This document shows, in pieces, positions 57,232-64,000 of a DNA stretch of 64,000 nt. The first letter of the stretch is position 1; every line of letters starts with the position of its first letter. Source of the DNA: UBA2112 sp964596695 (GTDB lineage Bacteria > Patescibacteriota > Saccharimonadia > Saccharimonadales > Saccharimonadaceae); the NCBI GenBank assembly GCA_964596695.1, contig CAZQVE010000003.1, forward strand, positions 62,001-126,000. Reading direction: 5' to 3'. Under the pieces are notes generated by a model that had not been told where the DNA came from, ran no database searches, and saw only the letters and a program-made list of their open reading frames with translations. Position numbers and translations under genes: made by a program.

Positions 57232-59436
57232 TTATTTTTTGTTATGGAATAGTCGCGATGGCCACCACGCGATTCGGCCAACCTCCAAGGTGATTGCCGG
57301 CACGAGCAGCGATCGTACGACAATAGTGTCAAGCAGGACGCCGAATGTTACGATAAATGCTATTTGACCGAGGAAAAGCATAGGGATGACGCTAAGCGAC
57401 GCGAACGTTGCGGCGAGGACGATACCGGCACTTGTAATCACACCACCTGTGACGATCAGGCCTTTTATCGTACCTTCTTGGACACCATTTTTGACTGTTT
57501 CCTCGCGGACACGTGTCATAAGGAATATATTGTAGTCGATACCGAGTGCGACCAGAAAAACAAAGCCAAAGATGATCACGGCTGGATCCGACCCTGGGAA
57601 ATGCCAGATGTGATTGAATAGGAGCGCTGAAGCGCCCATCGTGGCACCGAATGACAAGATTGTCGAAAGTAGCAGTAAGAGCGGTGCAACGATCGCTCGG
57701 AGTAGCAGCATGAGGATAATCGTGATTGCTAGCAGTGTGATCGGTATGATAGCTCGTATATCGCTCTCGGACGACGCATTCGTATCTAGTTGCGCTGCAC
57801 TTGCGCCACCGATAACCGCGTTGTCGTCGGCCTTTTGCACCTTATCGCGAAGTCGTGTAATCGTATCGCGTGCTGTCAGCGAACCTGACGAGTCGGTGAG
57901 AATAGCCTGCAGGAGTACGTTTCCGTCGACGACCTTTATATCTCCACCACCTCGGAGCGTGGGAGGTATCTGCTGGGCAGGCTGTCTCTTGGCTGCAGCT
58001 CTTAATTTTCTCTGCATATCTTCAGCCGTTTTGCCGACCGGCTTAGCGCCCGCGCCTGCTCCCGACGTAGCGATAGTGACGGATGAGACCCCCTTGTCGG
58101 CATCGAGTATCTTTATAACACCGTCCAGCTTGTTTTTGTTGACAATGATATATGCCGGAGCGCCCGATCCTGGCGGAAAATGCGCGTCGACAATCTTCTG
58201 TCCGTCGTGGCTCTCCGATCCGCCCATTATGACATCACTTTGCGGAACACCATCTGCTCTTAATTGCGGGACGCCAACACAGGCGACAAGCAATAGGGCG
58301 ATCGTTGAGACTATCCATATTCGGCGTGGATGGCGCTGAACGAACGCGCCTACCCTTGCCCAGACCGGGTGATTGTCCATGTAGCGAAGCTCTGCTTTTT
58401 CGCGGACGTACTTCGGTATTCTTGGCCAAAAAACCACTCGACGGAACAGGAGGAGTACGCACGGCAAGAATGTCAGAGTCGCAAGTATGGAAAAGACGAT
58501 ACCGATTCCTCCGACGGGACCGAGCGCCCTGTTTGATTCCAGGTCTGAAACAAGAAGACAAAGCAGCCCCACGGTGACTGTCGCGCCAGCTGCAATAATA
58601 GCTTGATACGATGATTTCAGCGCTGCGAACGTCGCCTTTAGCGTATCTTTGCGGAGGGTCAACTCCTCACGATATCGCGCGATATAGAGTAGCGAGTAGT
58701 CCGTCGCGGCACCGATGACCAGGATAAAGAATATACCCTGTACCTGCACGTTCATCTGGATAACCCCGGCTTCCGTAAGGTTATATACGACGATGACTGC
58801 CGTGGCAAGCGCTGTTAGAGCCGAACTAAGTACGATGAACGGAAGGAATGGTGATCGGTACACGGCTAGCAGGATAAGGAATACGGCCAGCACTGCTACG
58901 ATCAGTAGTCTTCCGTCAACACCGGAAAATGCGTTCTGTAAGGTATAGGAATATGACGCAGGCCCCGTGAGCTTATAGGAGACGGGCAGATCAAGATCGG
59001 ATAGTCGCTGTTTTAGTTGAGGAAATATAGTCTTAAAATCACCGTCGCTCGCGAGTGGCACTATCGTTATGGCTGCTTCGCCGTCTTCGGACGCAACGGG
59101 CTGCGAGATGGTGCCTTTGACTCCCTCGACGCTAGCGAGTTGATCGTCGACCGCTCCAAGCCGCGCTATGTCTTTGTCTGAAAGCTTTTCGCCGTGTTTG
59201 TCGTAAACGATAACAACAGGAATCGCCTTGTCGCTACCACTAAATTTTACAAGTTGTTTATTTGCAAGCGACGACTCGGCATTACTGGGGAGGAACGAAT
59301 CGAGGTCGGTACTCGAAAGATCCGATAATTTGCTTATATACTGACCGCCGATAGCAGCGAGTACCAGCCAGCCGACAATAAGAATACCCGGAAGCAAGAC
59401 ACGAACCCAAGCCATGGCACTTCTGTTTTTTGTCAT
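57232..59436 (-). CDS. MMPL-family RND exporter
   Basis: A 734-residue membrane protein with two repeats, each a membrane segment, a large extracellular domain and five clustered segments. Signatures: GAATDYSLLYIARYREEL and VALGIDYNIFLMTRVREE (proton-relay Asp-Tyr pairs), and LGPVGGIGIVFSILATLTFLP. Homologues export lipids, glycolipids or peptides. The gene follows the kinase B locus with 50 bases between, so joint regulation is possible. Cargo unknown. Confidence 0.92.
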   Translation of the reverse strand: MTKNRSAMAWVRVLLPGILIVGWLVLAAIGGQYISKLSDLSSTDLDSFLPSNAESSLANKQLVKFSGSDKAIPVVIVYDKHGEKLSDKDIARLGAVDDQLASVEGVKGTISQPVASEDGEAAITIVPLASDGDFKTIFPQLKQRLSDLDLPVSYKLTGPASYSYTLQNAFSGVDGRLLIVAVLAVFLILLAVYRSPFLPFIVLSSALTALATAVIVVYNLTEAGVIQMNVQVQGIFFILVIGAATDYSLLYIARYREELTLRKDTLKATFAALKSSYQAIIAAGATVTVGLLCLLVSDLESNRALGPVGGIGIVFSILATLTFLPCVLLLFRRVVFWPRIPKYVREKAELRYMDNHPVWARVGAFVQRHPRRIWIVSTIALLLVACVGVPQLRADGVPQSDVIMGGSESHDGQKIVDAHFPPGSGAPAYIIVNKNKLDGVIKILDADKGVSSVTIATSGAGAGAKPVGKTAEDMQRKLRAAAKRQPAQQIPPTLRGGGDIKVVDGNVLLQAILTDSSGSLTARDTITRLRDKVQKADDNAVIGGASAAQLDTNASSESDIRAIIPITLLAITIILMLLLRAIVAPLLLLLSTILSFGATMGASALLFNHIWHFPGSDPAVIIFGFVFLVALGIDYNIFLMTRVREETVKNGVQEGTIKGLIVTGGVITSAGIVLAATFASLSVIPMLFLGQIAFIVTFGVLLDTIVVRSLLVPAITLEVGRIAWWPSRLFHNKK

Positions 59437-59554
59437 TCACTGTAGTGTAGCAAGAAATATAAAACCATAAAAGCTTACACGGACTGCCCGCAGTGGTTAT
59501 GATTGTAAATTTTTTCGCACAGTGGGATAATACAGAAAATTATCGGAGAATTCT

Positions 59555-60652
59555 ATGCATGGACGACGATATCGGTTACAGCTTGAAAAGGGCGAACGAC
59601 AAGGCCTGATCGTTGATCGCAGCGGTAACCCTGTCGTTAACGGTGAGGGAACCGAGCTGAGGGGTGCGGTACTCGACCGTCGCTCTATAGTGGCGCGTAA
59701 TTTTGGTACGGTCGCGCTCGCGACAATGGTTGCCCGCGGCGTCGAGCAGGTCATGCATCCGGCAATTGGCGGCGCCGTAGAGTATGTGTCGGATTTTTGG
59801 AACGGTCCGATTGGACGTGTTTACCGCTCGATGCCGCCGATTCTTAACGTGGTCTACGCCAACGACCTCGAGGCGTGGGGCGAGCAAGTACGGGACTATC
59901 ACAGAAACATCAAAGGCTTCGACGAAAAAGGCCGTGGCTTTCATGCGCTTCATACCGAGCCGTTTTATTGGGCGCACGATACGTTCGTCGACGTCAATAG
60001 GCGTGTCGCGAAGCACTATAGCCCCTATCAGTTTACTGAGGAGGATTGGCACCAGCTGCAGTTGGAGTCGAACACCTGGTACTCACGCTACAGTATGCCG
60101 ATGAATATAGTGCCCGGCAGTGATGAGGAATACCGTGAGTGGCGCGCAGATATTGTCAATAACAGGCTCGAAATGACACCCAGCGCCGACCGGGCTATTA
60201 ATATGCTCATGGAGGGCAAGCTACCCCTGCACGAAGTCGTGCCGCGGCAGTTCCGCTGGCTGGCTAGGGCTGCTCTGATGCCTGTCGGCGAAGCGGCGCG
60301 AATATTCGGTATCGGCGAGATGTCGGAAGACGTACGTGAACGGTTCGACATACCCTTCTCGGCCGATGATCAGGAAAAACTGGATAACTTCCGCGGCGTT
60401 TCGAGACTGCTCTGGCGACCGACGCCGAAGCCTCTTCTCTATAATGACGAAGCGTACGGTGCTCGCTTGCGCGAGACGGGCGGAAGGCACGATAATGTGA
60501 TCGACCTTGTTGCCTATAACGGGATTCAGGCTACATATCGCGGACTGAAATTCGGCGTCGCCACCGTCAAACAAACGGTTAATAGGGCAAACAGAGTGGT
60601 CGATGCCGCTCAAGATGTTACTCAAAACGTACGTTCGCTCATTTCTGCATGA
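59555..60652 (+). CDS. DUF2236 (MpaB/latex-clearing-like) haem oxygenase-like protein
   Basis: A 365-residue protein. The pattern GRGFHALHTEPFYWAHDTFVD preceded by DYHRNIKGF matches DUF2236, the catalytic fold of latex clearing protein and MpaB', which bind a b-type haem. A possible axial His lies in YHRN or HALH. Helices dominate; residues 45-70 are hydrophobic and could touch the membrane. No exported signal. Family assignment moderate; reaction unknown. It diverges from the MmpL gene. Confidence 0.72.
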   Translation: MHGRRYRLQLEKGERQGLIVDRSGNPVVNGEGTELRGAVLDRRSIVARNFGTVALATMVARGVEQVMHPAIGGAVEYVSDFWNGPIGRVYRSMPPILNVVYANDLEAWGEQVRDYHRNIKGFDEKGRGFHALHTEPFYWAHDTFVDVNRRVAKHYSPYQFTEEDWHQLQLESNTWYSRYSMPMNIVPGSDEEYREWRADIVNNRLEMTPSADRAINMLMEGKLPLHEVVPRQFRWLARAALMPVGEAARIFGIGEMSEDVRERFDIPFSADDQEKLDNFRGVSRLLWRPTPKPLLYNDEAYGARLRETGGRHDNVIDLVAYNGIQATYRGLKFGVATVKQTVNRANRVVDAAQDVTQNVRSLISA

Positions 60653-60653
60653 T

Positions 60654-60682
60654 TTGACACAACTCGTTAAAGTTGTTATTAT
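60654..60682 (+). promoter_or_regulatory. Consensus promoter for a leaderless gene
   Basis: TTGACA, 17 bases, TATTAT, then 11 bases to ATG 60694, so the mRNA would start about 5 bases before the codon. Confidence 0.65.
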
Positions 60683-60693
60683 TAAACACCGAA

Positions 60694-61533
60694 ATGGAAG
60701 GCAATAATCGTCCCCTCGCTCTTAATTCGTGGGTGGATATGAGTGGATCGAATTCATACCTGGCGGCAATAGAAGCTGTCGATGCTGTGTTTGATAAACG
60801 TCACGACCCATTGTTCCAACAGCACCCCAATTTGATGCATTTTATAGTCAGTTCGCTTTATGAGCGTATCGCGTCTCAGAGCCGAGAGAATTACGATCAA
60901 TATGCTGTAGTAGAGGCGCGGCTGACGGGGGCCGATATCGACTATATCCAAGGCAATAAACAGCCGGCAGAACTCGTGTCGTTTTTGGATAAAGTCGACG
61001 ACTTGCCGTCAATCGAGATTGGCCGCCGGACACTTCATCCTGGCATGCGGCAGATAAACGATCTCATCGACAAACCTATCCGACAAAATCTTGATCAAGC
61101 GAACTACCTAGAAACGACGGCTCGCAAATCAGCACCACTCTATAGGATCAAAAATCTCAATGTCGTCGACGACTCCGAGCAGTATTACGCACAAATCGAT
61201 CGCAAGAGAGTCGTACGGCAGCACTTTGGCGGCCAGGTACTTACAGTCGTTCGCAATAGTATTGTTTTGCATAACGACGCCAAAAACTTGCCAGCTCCGA
61301 TCCGCGACATCATAAGGACGGAGCGCGAAAAAGCGCGCGCCGTACAGAAATATGACTACGATCAACACTCCGAAGAGCTACTGGAGCACGTCGACGCTCA
61401 CCTACCGGATAGGATGGATAGCGGCCTGCCGTTATGGATGGTGCCGATTCTCACGACGTACTACTCGGTCAAAAGTGACTTTATCGTTGCTGAGAACCTG
61501 AAGAATTTCGAAGATGATCCGGACCTAGCGTAA
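60694..61533 (+). CDS. Hypothetical protein, 279 aa
   Basis: Not recognised. A soluble, mostly helical protein without signal peptide. ATG 60694 is chosen because a consensus promoter sits 11 bases upstream and no ribosome binding site exists; a TTG start at 60673 falls in the -10 region. Its last 73 bases overlap the end of tmk on the other strand. Conserved-looking stretches: LPSIEIGRRTLHPGMRQIND and LPLWMVPILTTYYSVKSDF. Confidence 0.72.
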   Translation: MEGNNRPLALNSWVDMSGSNSYLAAIEAVDAVFDKRHDPLFQQHPNLMHFIVSSLYERIASQSRENYDQYAVVEARLTGADIDYIQGNKQPAELVSFLDKVDDLPSIEIGRRTLHPGMRQINDLIDKPIRQNLDQANYLETTARKSAPLYRIKNLNVVDDSEQYYAQIDRKRVVRQHFGGQVLTVVRNSIVLHNDAKNLPAPIRDIIRTEREKARAVQKYDYDQHSEELLEHVDAHLPDRMDSGLPLWMVPILTTYYSVKSDFIVAENLKNFEDDPDLA

Positions 61534-62162
61534 ACGGACGGTTTGACGGTTTCCCATATGCGATCTGCAACCTCATCTACTGAGCCGTCAGCAGAAATAA
61601 CTATCGCATGGTGGCGTCTTGCAATGCCATGGTAAGCATTTTCTACGCGTTGCTGAAACGCCGCACCCTTTGACTCGAACGTGTCTGGCTTTTCCAGTTT
61701 GCCTCGCTTTGCAATCCTCTTCTTGCGTTCGTTGCCATCCAGCTCCAGGATAACGGCAATATCCGGCCGTAAGTAGCGACTGTCGGTTGCCATACGCGTG
61801 ATTGACCGAATCATGCGCCAATCAATGCCCTCGCCGCTTCCCTGATAGGCAAGTGTCGAGAAGTAGTTTCGTGACGCGACGACCCACTTCCCCTCACTAA
61901 GGGCTGGCAGGGCGTATTGCTGCCAGATATCGTGTCGAGCGGCGGTAAAGAGCCACACGTTCGTTTCGCCGTCTCGTTTTAGCTCGCCGTTCTTGATAAC
62001 GGTGCGGATCGCGTCCGCGACGGGAGTACCTTCGGGTTCGTGAAACTCGATCGACTCAATGCCCTGTTCGGCTAACCGCTGGCGGAGGATGGAAACCTGC
62101 GTTGACTTGCCCGTACCATCGTGGCCTTCGATGACAACATACTTGCCGGGCGACGCGGTCAT
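61461..62162 (-). CDS. tmk: Thymidylate kinase
   Basis: Phosphorylates dTMP to dTDP. A 233-residue protein with P loop IEGHDGTGKST, FHEPEGTPVADAIR, the ASRNYFSTLAYQGSG segment (equivalent to the DR[YH] region) and a LID-type stretch RIAKRGKLEKPDTFE. The last 20 or so residues (KFFRFSATIKSLLTE) go beyond the usual end and overlap the opposite gene. Starts within the dcd stop (4-base overlap), so dcd-tmk is one operon. Confidence 0.93.
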   Translation of the reverse strand: MTASPGKYVVIEGHDGTGKSTQVSILRQRLAEQGIESIEFHEPEGTPVADAIRTVIKNGELKRDGETNVWLFTAARHDIWQQYALPALSEGKWVVASRNYFSTLAYQGSGEGIDWRMIRSITRMATDSRYLRPDIAVILELDGNERKKRIAKRGKLEKPDTFESKGAAFQQRVENAYHGIARRHHAIVISADGSVDEVADRIWETVKPSVYARSGSSSKFFRFSATIKSLLTE

Positions 62163-62878
62163 TTTATGCCTTTTTGTAATCCCTTAACGACGAGTGGTTT
62201 CTTGCGGCTGTCCTTATATGCGCGCGGCAGCATATCCTCTGGCTTCCAGGTAGCAATAAGTTCGTCGAGGTCATCGGTGTGCTGGTATTTGCCACTCATG
62301 CCGCCGCGACCCTGGGAGTAGTCTCCTTCCACAGTGCCCGCCTTGTGGAATATCAGTTGTCCGATACGCTCACCAACCGGTAGAACAACAGATTCGTGTT
62401 GGTTGAGGTTATAGATTTCCAGTGTGATGCGGTTGACGTATCCCGGGTCTACCCAGCCAGCGTCAAAGCAAACTGCGACACCGTTACGACCCCAACTACT
62501 GCGGCTTTTGACCTCACAGGCACCGCCGTGCGCGCGGATGCCGACAAACTCGTGCGTGTGCGCGAGGATACGCTCGCCGGGCTTGAGGACGATAATCGGA
62601 TGGTTGCGCGGAATGTTTTCGAAAAGATTATAACCGTTTTCTTTACACCATTCAGCATGTGGCTGCGCTTCGAGCGGTCCTTTGAAATAGCGGTCGACAG
62701 CAGCTTTGTCGAAAGGGTTGTAAACCTTGGATACGTCTGAATATTCCTGCTTGAAAAAGTAGTGTCCAAGCGTGAAGTCCATACTTGCTTCGGACACATT
62801 TTCTTCGACAAACGGTACGGACACTATCGTTCCGTTTCGTATGGCTGCTTTGATTTCTATATTACTGTAGACGCTCAT
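62159..62878 (-). CDS. dcd: dCTP deaminase / dUTPase family protein
   Basis: A 239-residue trimeric enzyme producing dUTP or dUMP for thymidylate synthesis. VKSRSSWGRNGV, CFDAGWVDPGYVNRITLEIYN and ERIGQLIFHKAG are the family's active-site blocks, including the Ser-Arg-Ser and Glu of the deaminase. It is longer than E. coli Dcd (193) owing to an N-terminal insert at about 45-90. Mono- or bifunctional action cannot be told. Coupled to tmk. Confidence 0.92.
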   Translation of the reverse strand: MSVYSNIEIKAAIRNGTIVSVPFVEENVSEASMDFTLGHYFFKQEYSDVSKVYNPFDKAAVDRYFKGPLEAQPHAEWCKENGYNLFENIPRNHPIIVLKPGERILAHTHEFVGIRAHGGACEVKSRSSWGRNGVAVCFDAGWVDPGYVNRITLEIYNLNQHESVVLPVGERIGQLIFHKAGTVEGDYSQGRGGMSGKYQHTDDLDELIATWKPEDMLPRAYKDSRKKPLVVKGLQKGIK

Positions 62879-62937
62879 GGCAAATAGTCAGACGTGGTCT
62901 CCCTCACTTAAAACTTATGTCAAGTGTATCATGATTC

Positions 62938-62952
62938 TTATGTAATACATAA
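62938..62952. promoter_or_regulatory. 15-bp palindrome upstream of dcd
   Basis: TTATGTA-A-TACATAA, a perfect inverted repeat, nested inside a wider pair TCAAGTG (62920) and CACTTGA (62974). It lies between divergent genes and may be an operator for either. Confidence 0.4.
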
Positions 62953-63128
62953 GGTCAAACGTACGAAATACATCACTTGATAGTCCGTGAAGGAGCTGAG
63001 AGAAAAAATAAACTTTCAGGAGCTTCAACTGAGGTCATCTGACGTTTAACATAAGCTAAATAACATGAACTTTAAAATGTGTAAAGTATGTTATATCCTA
63101 GCCTTACTTCATAAGAAAGGAGGGCGTG

Positions 63129-63563
63129 GTGCTAACTATCCGGAAAAGCCACTACTACAAAAAGAAAGAATATTTATACGGTGCAGCGGCTATGATCGTA
63201 TGCGCCGCGGGTGTCATTTCTCTCATGGCTTGGGGCGGCTCGCTCCATGATCAAGTGGCTATGGTGGCACCGGCGAAGGCCGAAGATGAATCATCAAACG
63301 ATAAAAGCAATGATAAAGATAAAGCGAACGATTCGCAGCCGACAACTACGGCTGAAGATACTGACACTACCGATGTATCGCCGACCTCATATAATGTAGC
63401 ACCCCCAGCCGCACCTAAAACGACGCCGACGCCGCCGTCTCCTAAGCCCGTTACTTCTCCGAGCCCGACCGTGACACAGACCCCAGTGCCGAGTCCGACA
63501 TCAACGCCCACCCCTGAGTCCACTCCGACAGATACGCCCGAGCAATCTCCTGATGAGCTTTGA
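63129..63563 (+). CDS. Exported or membrane-anchored Thr/Pro-rich protein, 144 aa
   Basis: A basic N-terminus (RKSHYYKKKEYLYG) and one hydrophobic segment (AAAMIVCAAGVISLMAWGG) lead into about 100 residues of Asp/Ser/Asn then Thr/Pro/Ser repeats (SPSPTVTQTPVPSPTSTPTP). Likely an O-glycosylatable stalk facing outside, anchored by its N-terminus. AAAGGAGG precedes two GTG codons; 63129 has the better spacing, 63126 is possible. Confidence 0.75.
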   Translation: MLTIRKSHYYKKKEYLYGAAAMIVCAAGVISLMAWGGSLHDQVAMVAPAKAEDESSNDKSNDKDKANDSQPTTTAEDTDTTDVSPTSYNVAPPAAPKTTPTPPSPKPVTSPSPTVTQTPVPSPTSTPTPESTPTDTPEQSPDEL

Positions 63564-63572
63564 TAGTTCGAG

Positions 63573-63603
63573 CCAAAGAAAAAGTGGGGCGTATAGCCCC
63601 ACT
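63573..63603 (-). terminator. Terminator after thyX-like gene
   Basis: AGTGGGGC-GTAT(A)-GCCCCACT; on the minus strand followed by TTTTTCTTT. The stem can also serve the plus-strand gene. Confidence 0.85.
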
Positions 63604-63611
63604 GTTCCTTC

Positions 63612-64000
63612 CTACTCCTGCGGTCGCTTGCTGTAGTCCGACTCGAATGGCACATCGCTGCGGTGCTGGTGCCAGCCGATGAGATTACCCCGCTGCTCCT
63701 CGCCTTCGTTGAGCGGTCGGGCGACGTGCTCCAGCGGTGACATGTGCCCACCTTCGACGAGCCGTTCGTAGAGCTCGATGTCCTTGGACGTATCACGAAC
63801 GCCCTCGTGTGTCAGGTAGCTGACACGGGCACAACGGCCGACGCTGACCTGAAGACGTGTGTCAAACGGAAGCCTCTCGTCCGGCTGAATAAGCGGCGTA
63901 TGCCACTCGTTGTAGCCGAGTTCGACCGGTGTTGAGGCATCCATGGCGTCACGCATGGCACATGCAGCGTCACGGATTTCGGGCTGTGCATCCTTGTGCG
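63612..64000 (-). CDS. thyX: ThyX-like (FAD-dependent) thymidylate synthase, C-terminal part
   Basis: Open to the window edge; only the last 129 or so residues are seen. ARVSYLTHEGVRDTSKDIEL and YERLVEGGHMSPLEHVARP are typical of ThyX proteins, and NLIGWHQHR resembles their last conserved block. The sequence is of the divergent type also found in actinobacteriophages. It would make dTMP from dUMP, the step between Dcd and Tmk, though it is separated from them by a surface-protein gene. N-terminal FAD residues are outside the window. Confidence 0.75.
   Translation of the reverse strand, partial: HKDAQPEIRDAACAMRDAMDASTPVELGYNEWHTPLIQPDERLPFDTRLQVSVGRCARVSYLTHEGVRDTSKDIELYERLVEGGHMSPLEHVARPLNEGEEQRGNLIGWHQHRSDVPFESDYSKRPQE

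Noticed and set aside
1..64000. CRISPR arrays, insertion sequences and recoded UGA
   Set aside because: No regularly spaced repeats or transposase-like proteins were seen, and TGA ends several well-supported genes (for example at 19640, 43947 and 44117), so the code is standard.

Overview
The window looks like chromosome from a Candidatus Saccharibacteria (TM7, Patescibacteria) genome of roughly balanced GC. The basis is: four type IV prepilins sharing one near-identical N-terminus (FTLVELIIVIVVIGILAA), the actinobacterial/TM7-like form of tRNA-guanine transglycosylase, the LPVPGxDxGxWGDILNEFL surface-protein start, a Patescibacteria-type conserved protein of unknown function at 37188, and compact operons with 4-base overlaps. 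TGA is used as a normal stop, so the UGA-glycine code of Gracilibacteria does not apply. The genus cannot be named from the sequence alone.

Layout. 1-7.4 kb: end of a glycogen branching enzyme, three tandem prepilins, 6-phosphogluconate dehydrogenase, a decayed gene resembling queuosine salvage proteins, then glutamine synthetase and an ammonium transporter. 7.5-15 kb: Kup potassium transporter, M13 metallopeptidase, a membrane protein, Nudix hydrolase, and a single tRNA-Gln(TTG) embedded in rearranged, tandemly repeated pieces of itself. 15-24.9 kb: a Gre-type factor, a two-component system, HxlR regulator, HD hydrolase, two related unknown proteins, tgt and a PerM/AI-2E family transporter. 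25-31 kb: a minus-strand operon pyrC-pyrF-pyrE-pyrB-DHH phosphoesterase-cysS. 31.4-37.7 kb: replication and repair block recR, ybaB, membrane glycosyltransferase, dnaB, dnaX. 37.9-41.5 kb: a surface or appendage cassette (SGNH hydrolase, tail-fibre-like FN3 protein, two small membrane-linked proteins). 41.5-43 kb: rplL and rplJ with an L10 leader. 43.5-48 kb: small-protein genes, a fourth prepilin, HAD phosphatase, KGG protein. 48-57 kb: two paralogous kinase-regulator pairs flanking an AurF-like di-iron oxygenase and a large proline-rich membrane protein. 57-64 kb: MmpL exporter, DUF2236 haem oxygenase-like protein, then tmk, dcd and the C-terminal part of a ThyX-like thymidylate synthase.

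How it fits together. The cell appears able to take up ammonium and make glutamine, carry out the four pyr steps seen here and supply dTTP through Dcd, Tmk and ThyX. That is more biosynthesis than is usual in host-bound Saccharibacteria. Surface functions (prepilins, fibre-like protein, proline-rich membrane proteins, MmpL, 3D-domain wall enzyme) and sensor kinases take up much of the rest, as expected for an organism living on the surface of another bacterium. Several genes lack a Shine-Dalgarno sequence and have a -10 box 6-12 bases before the start codon, which suggests leaderless transcripts.

Most notable: the duplicated sensor loci around the oxygenase and the proline-rich protein; the fibre/SGNH cassette; three copies of a structured element in 5' leaders; the tRNA-Gln repeats; and zinc-site loss in both RecR and DnaX. 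Functional statements come from motif recognition by eye; no database search was run.
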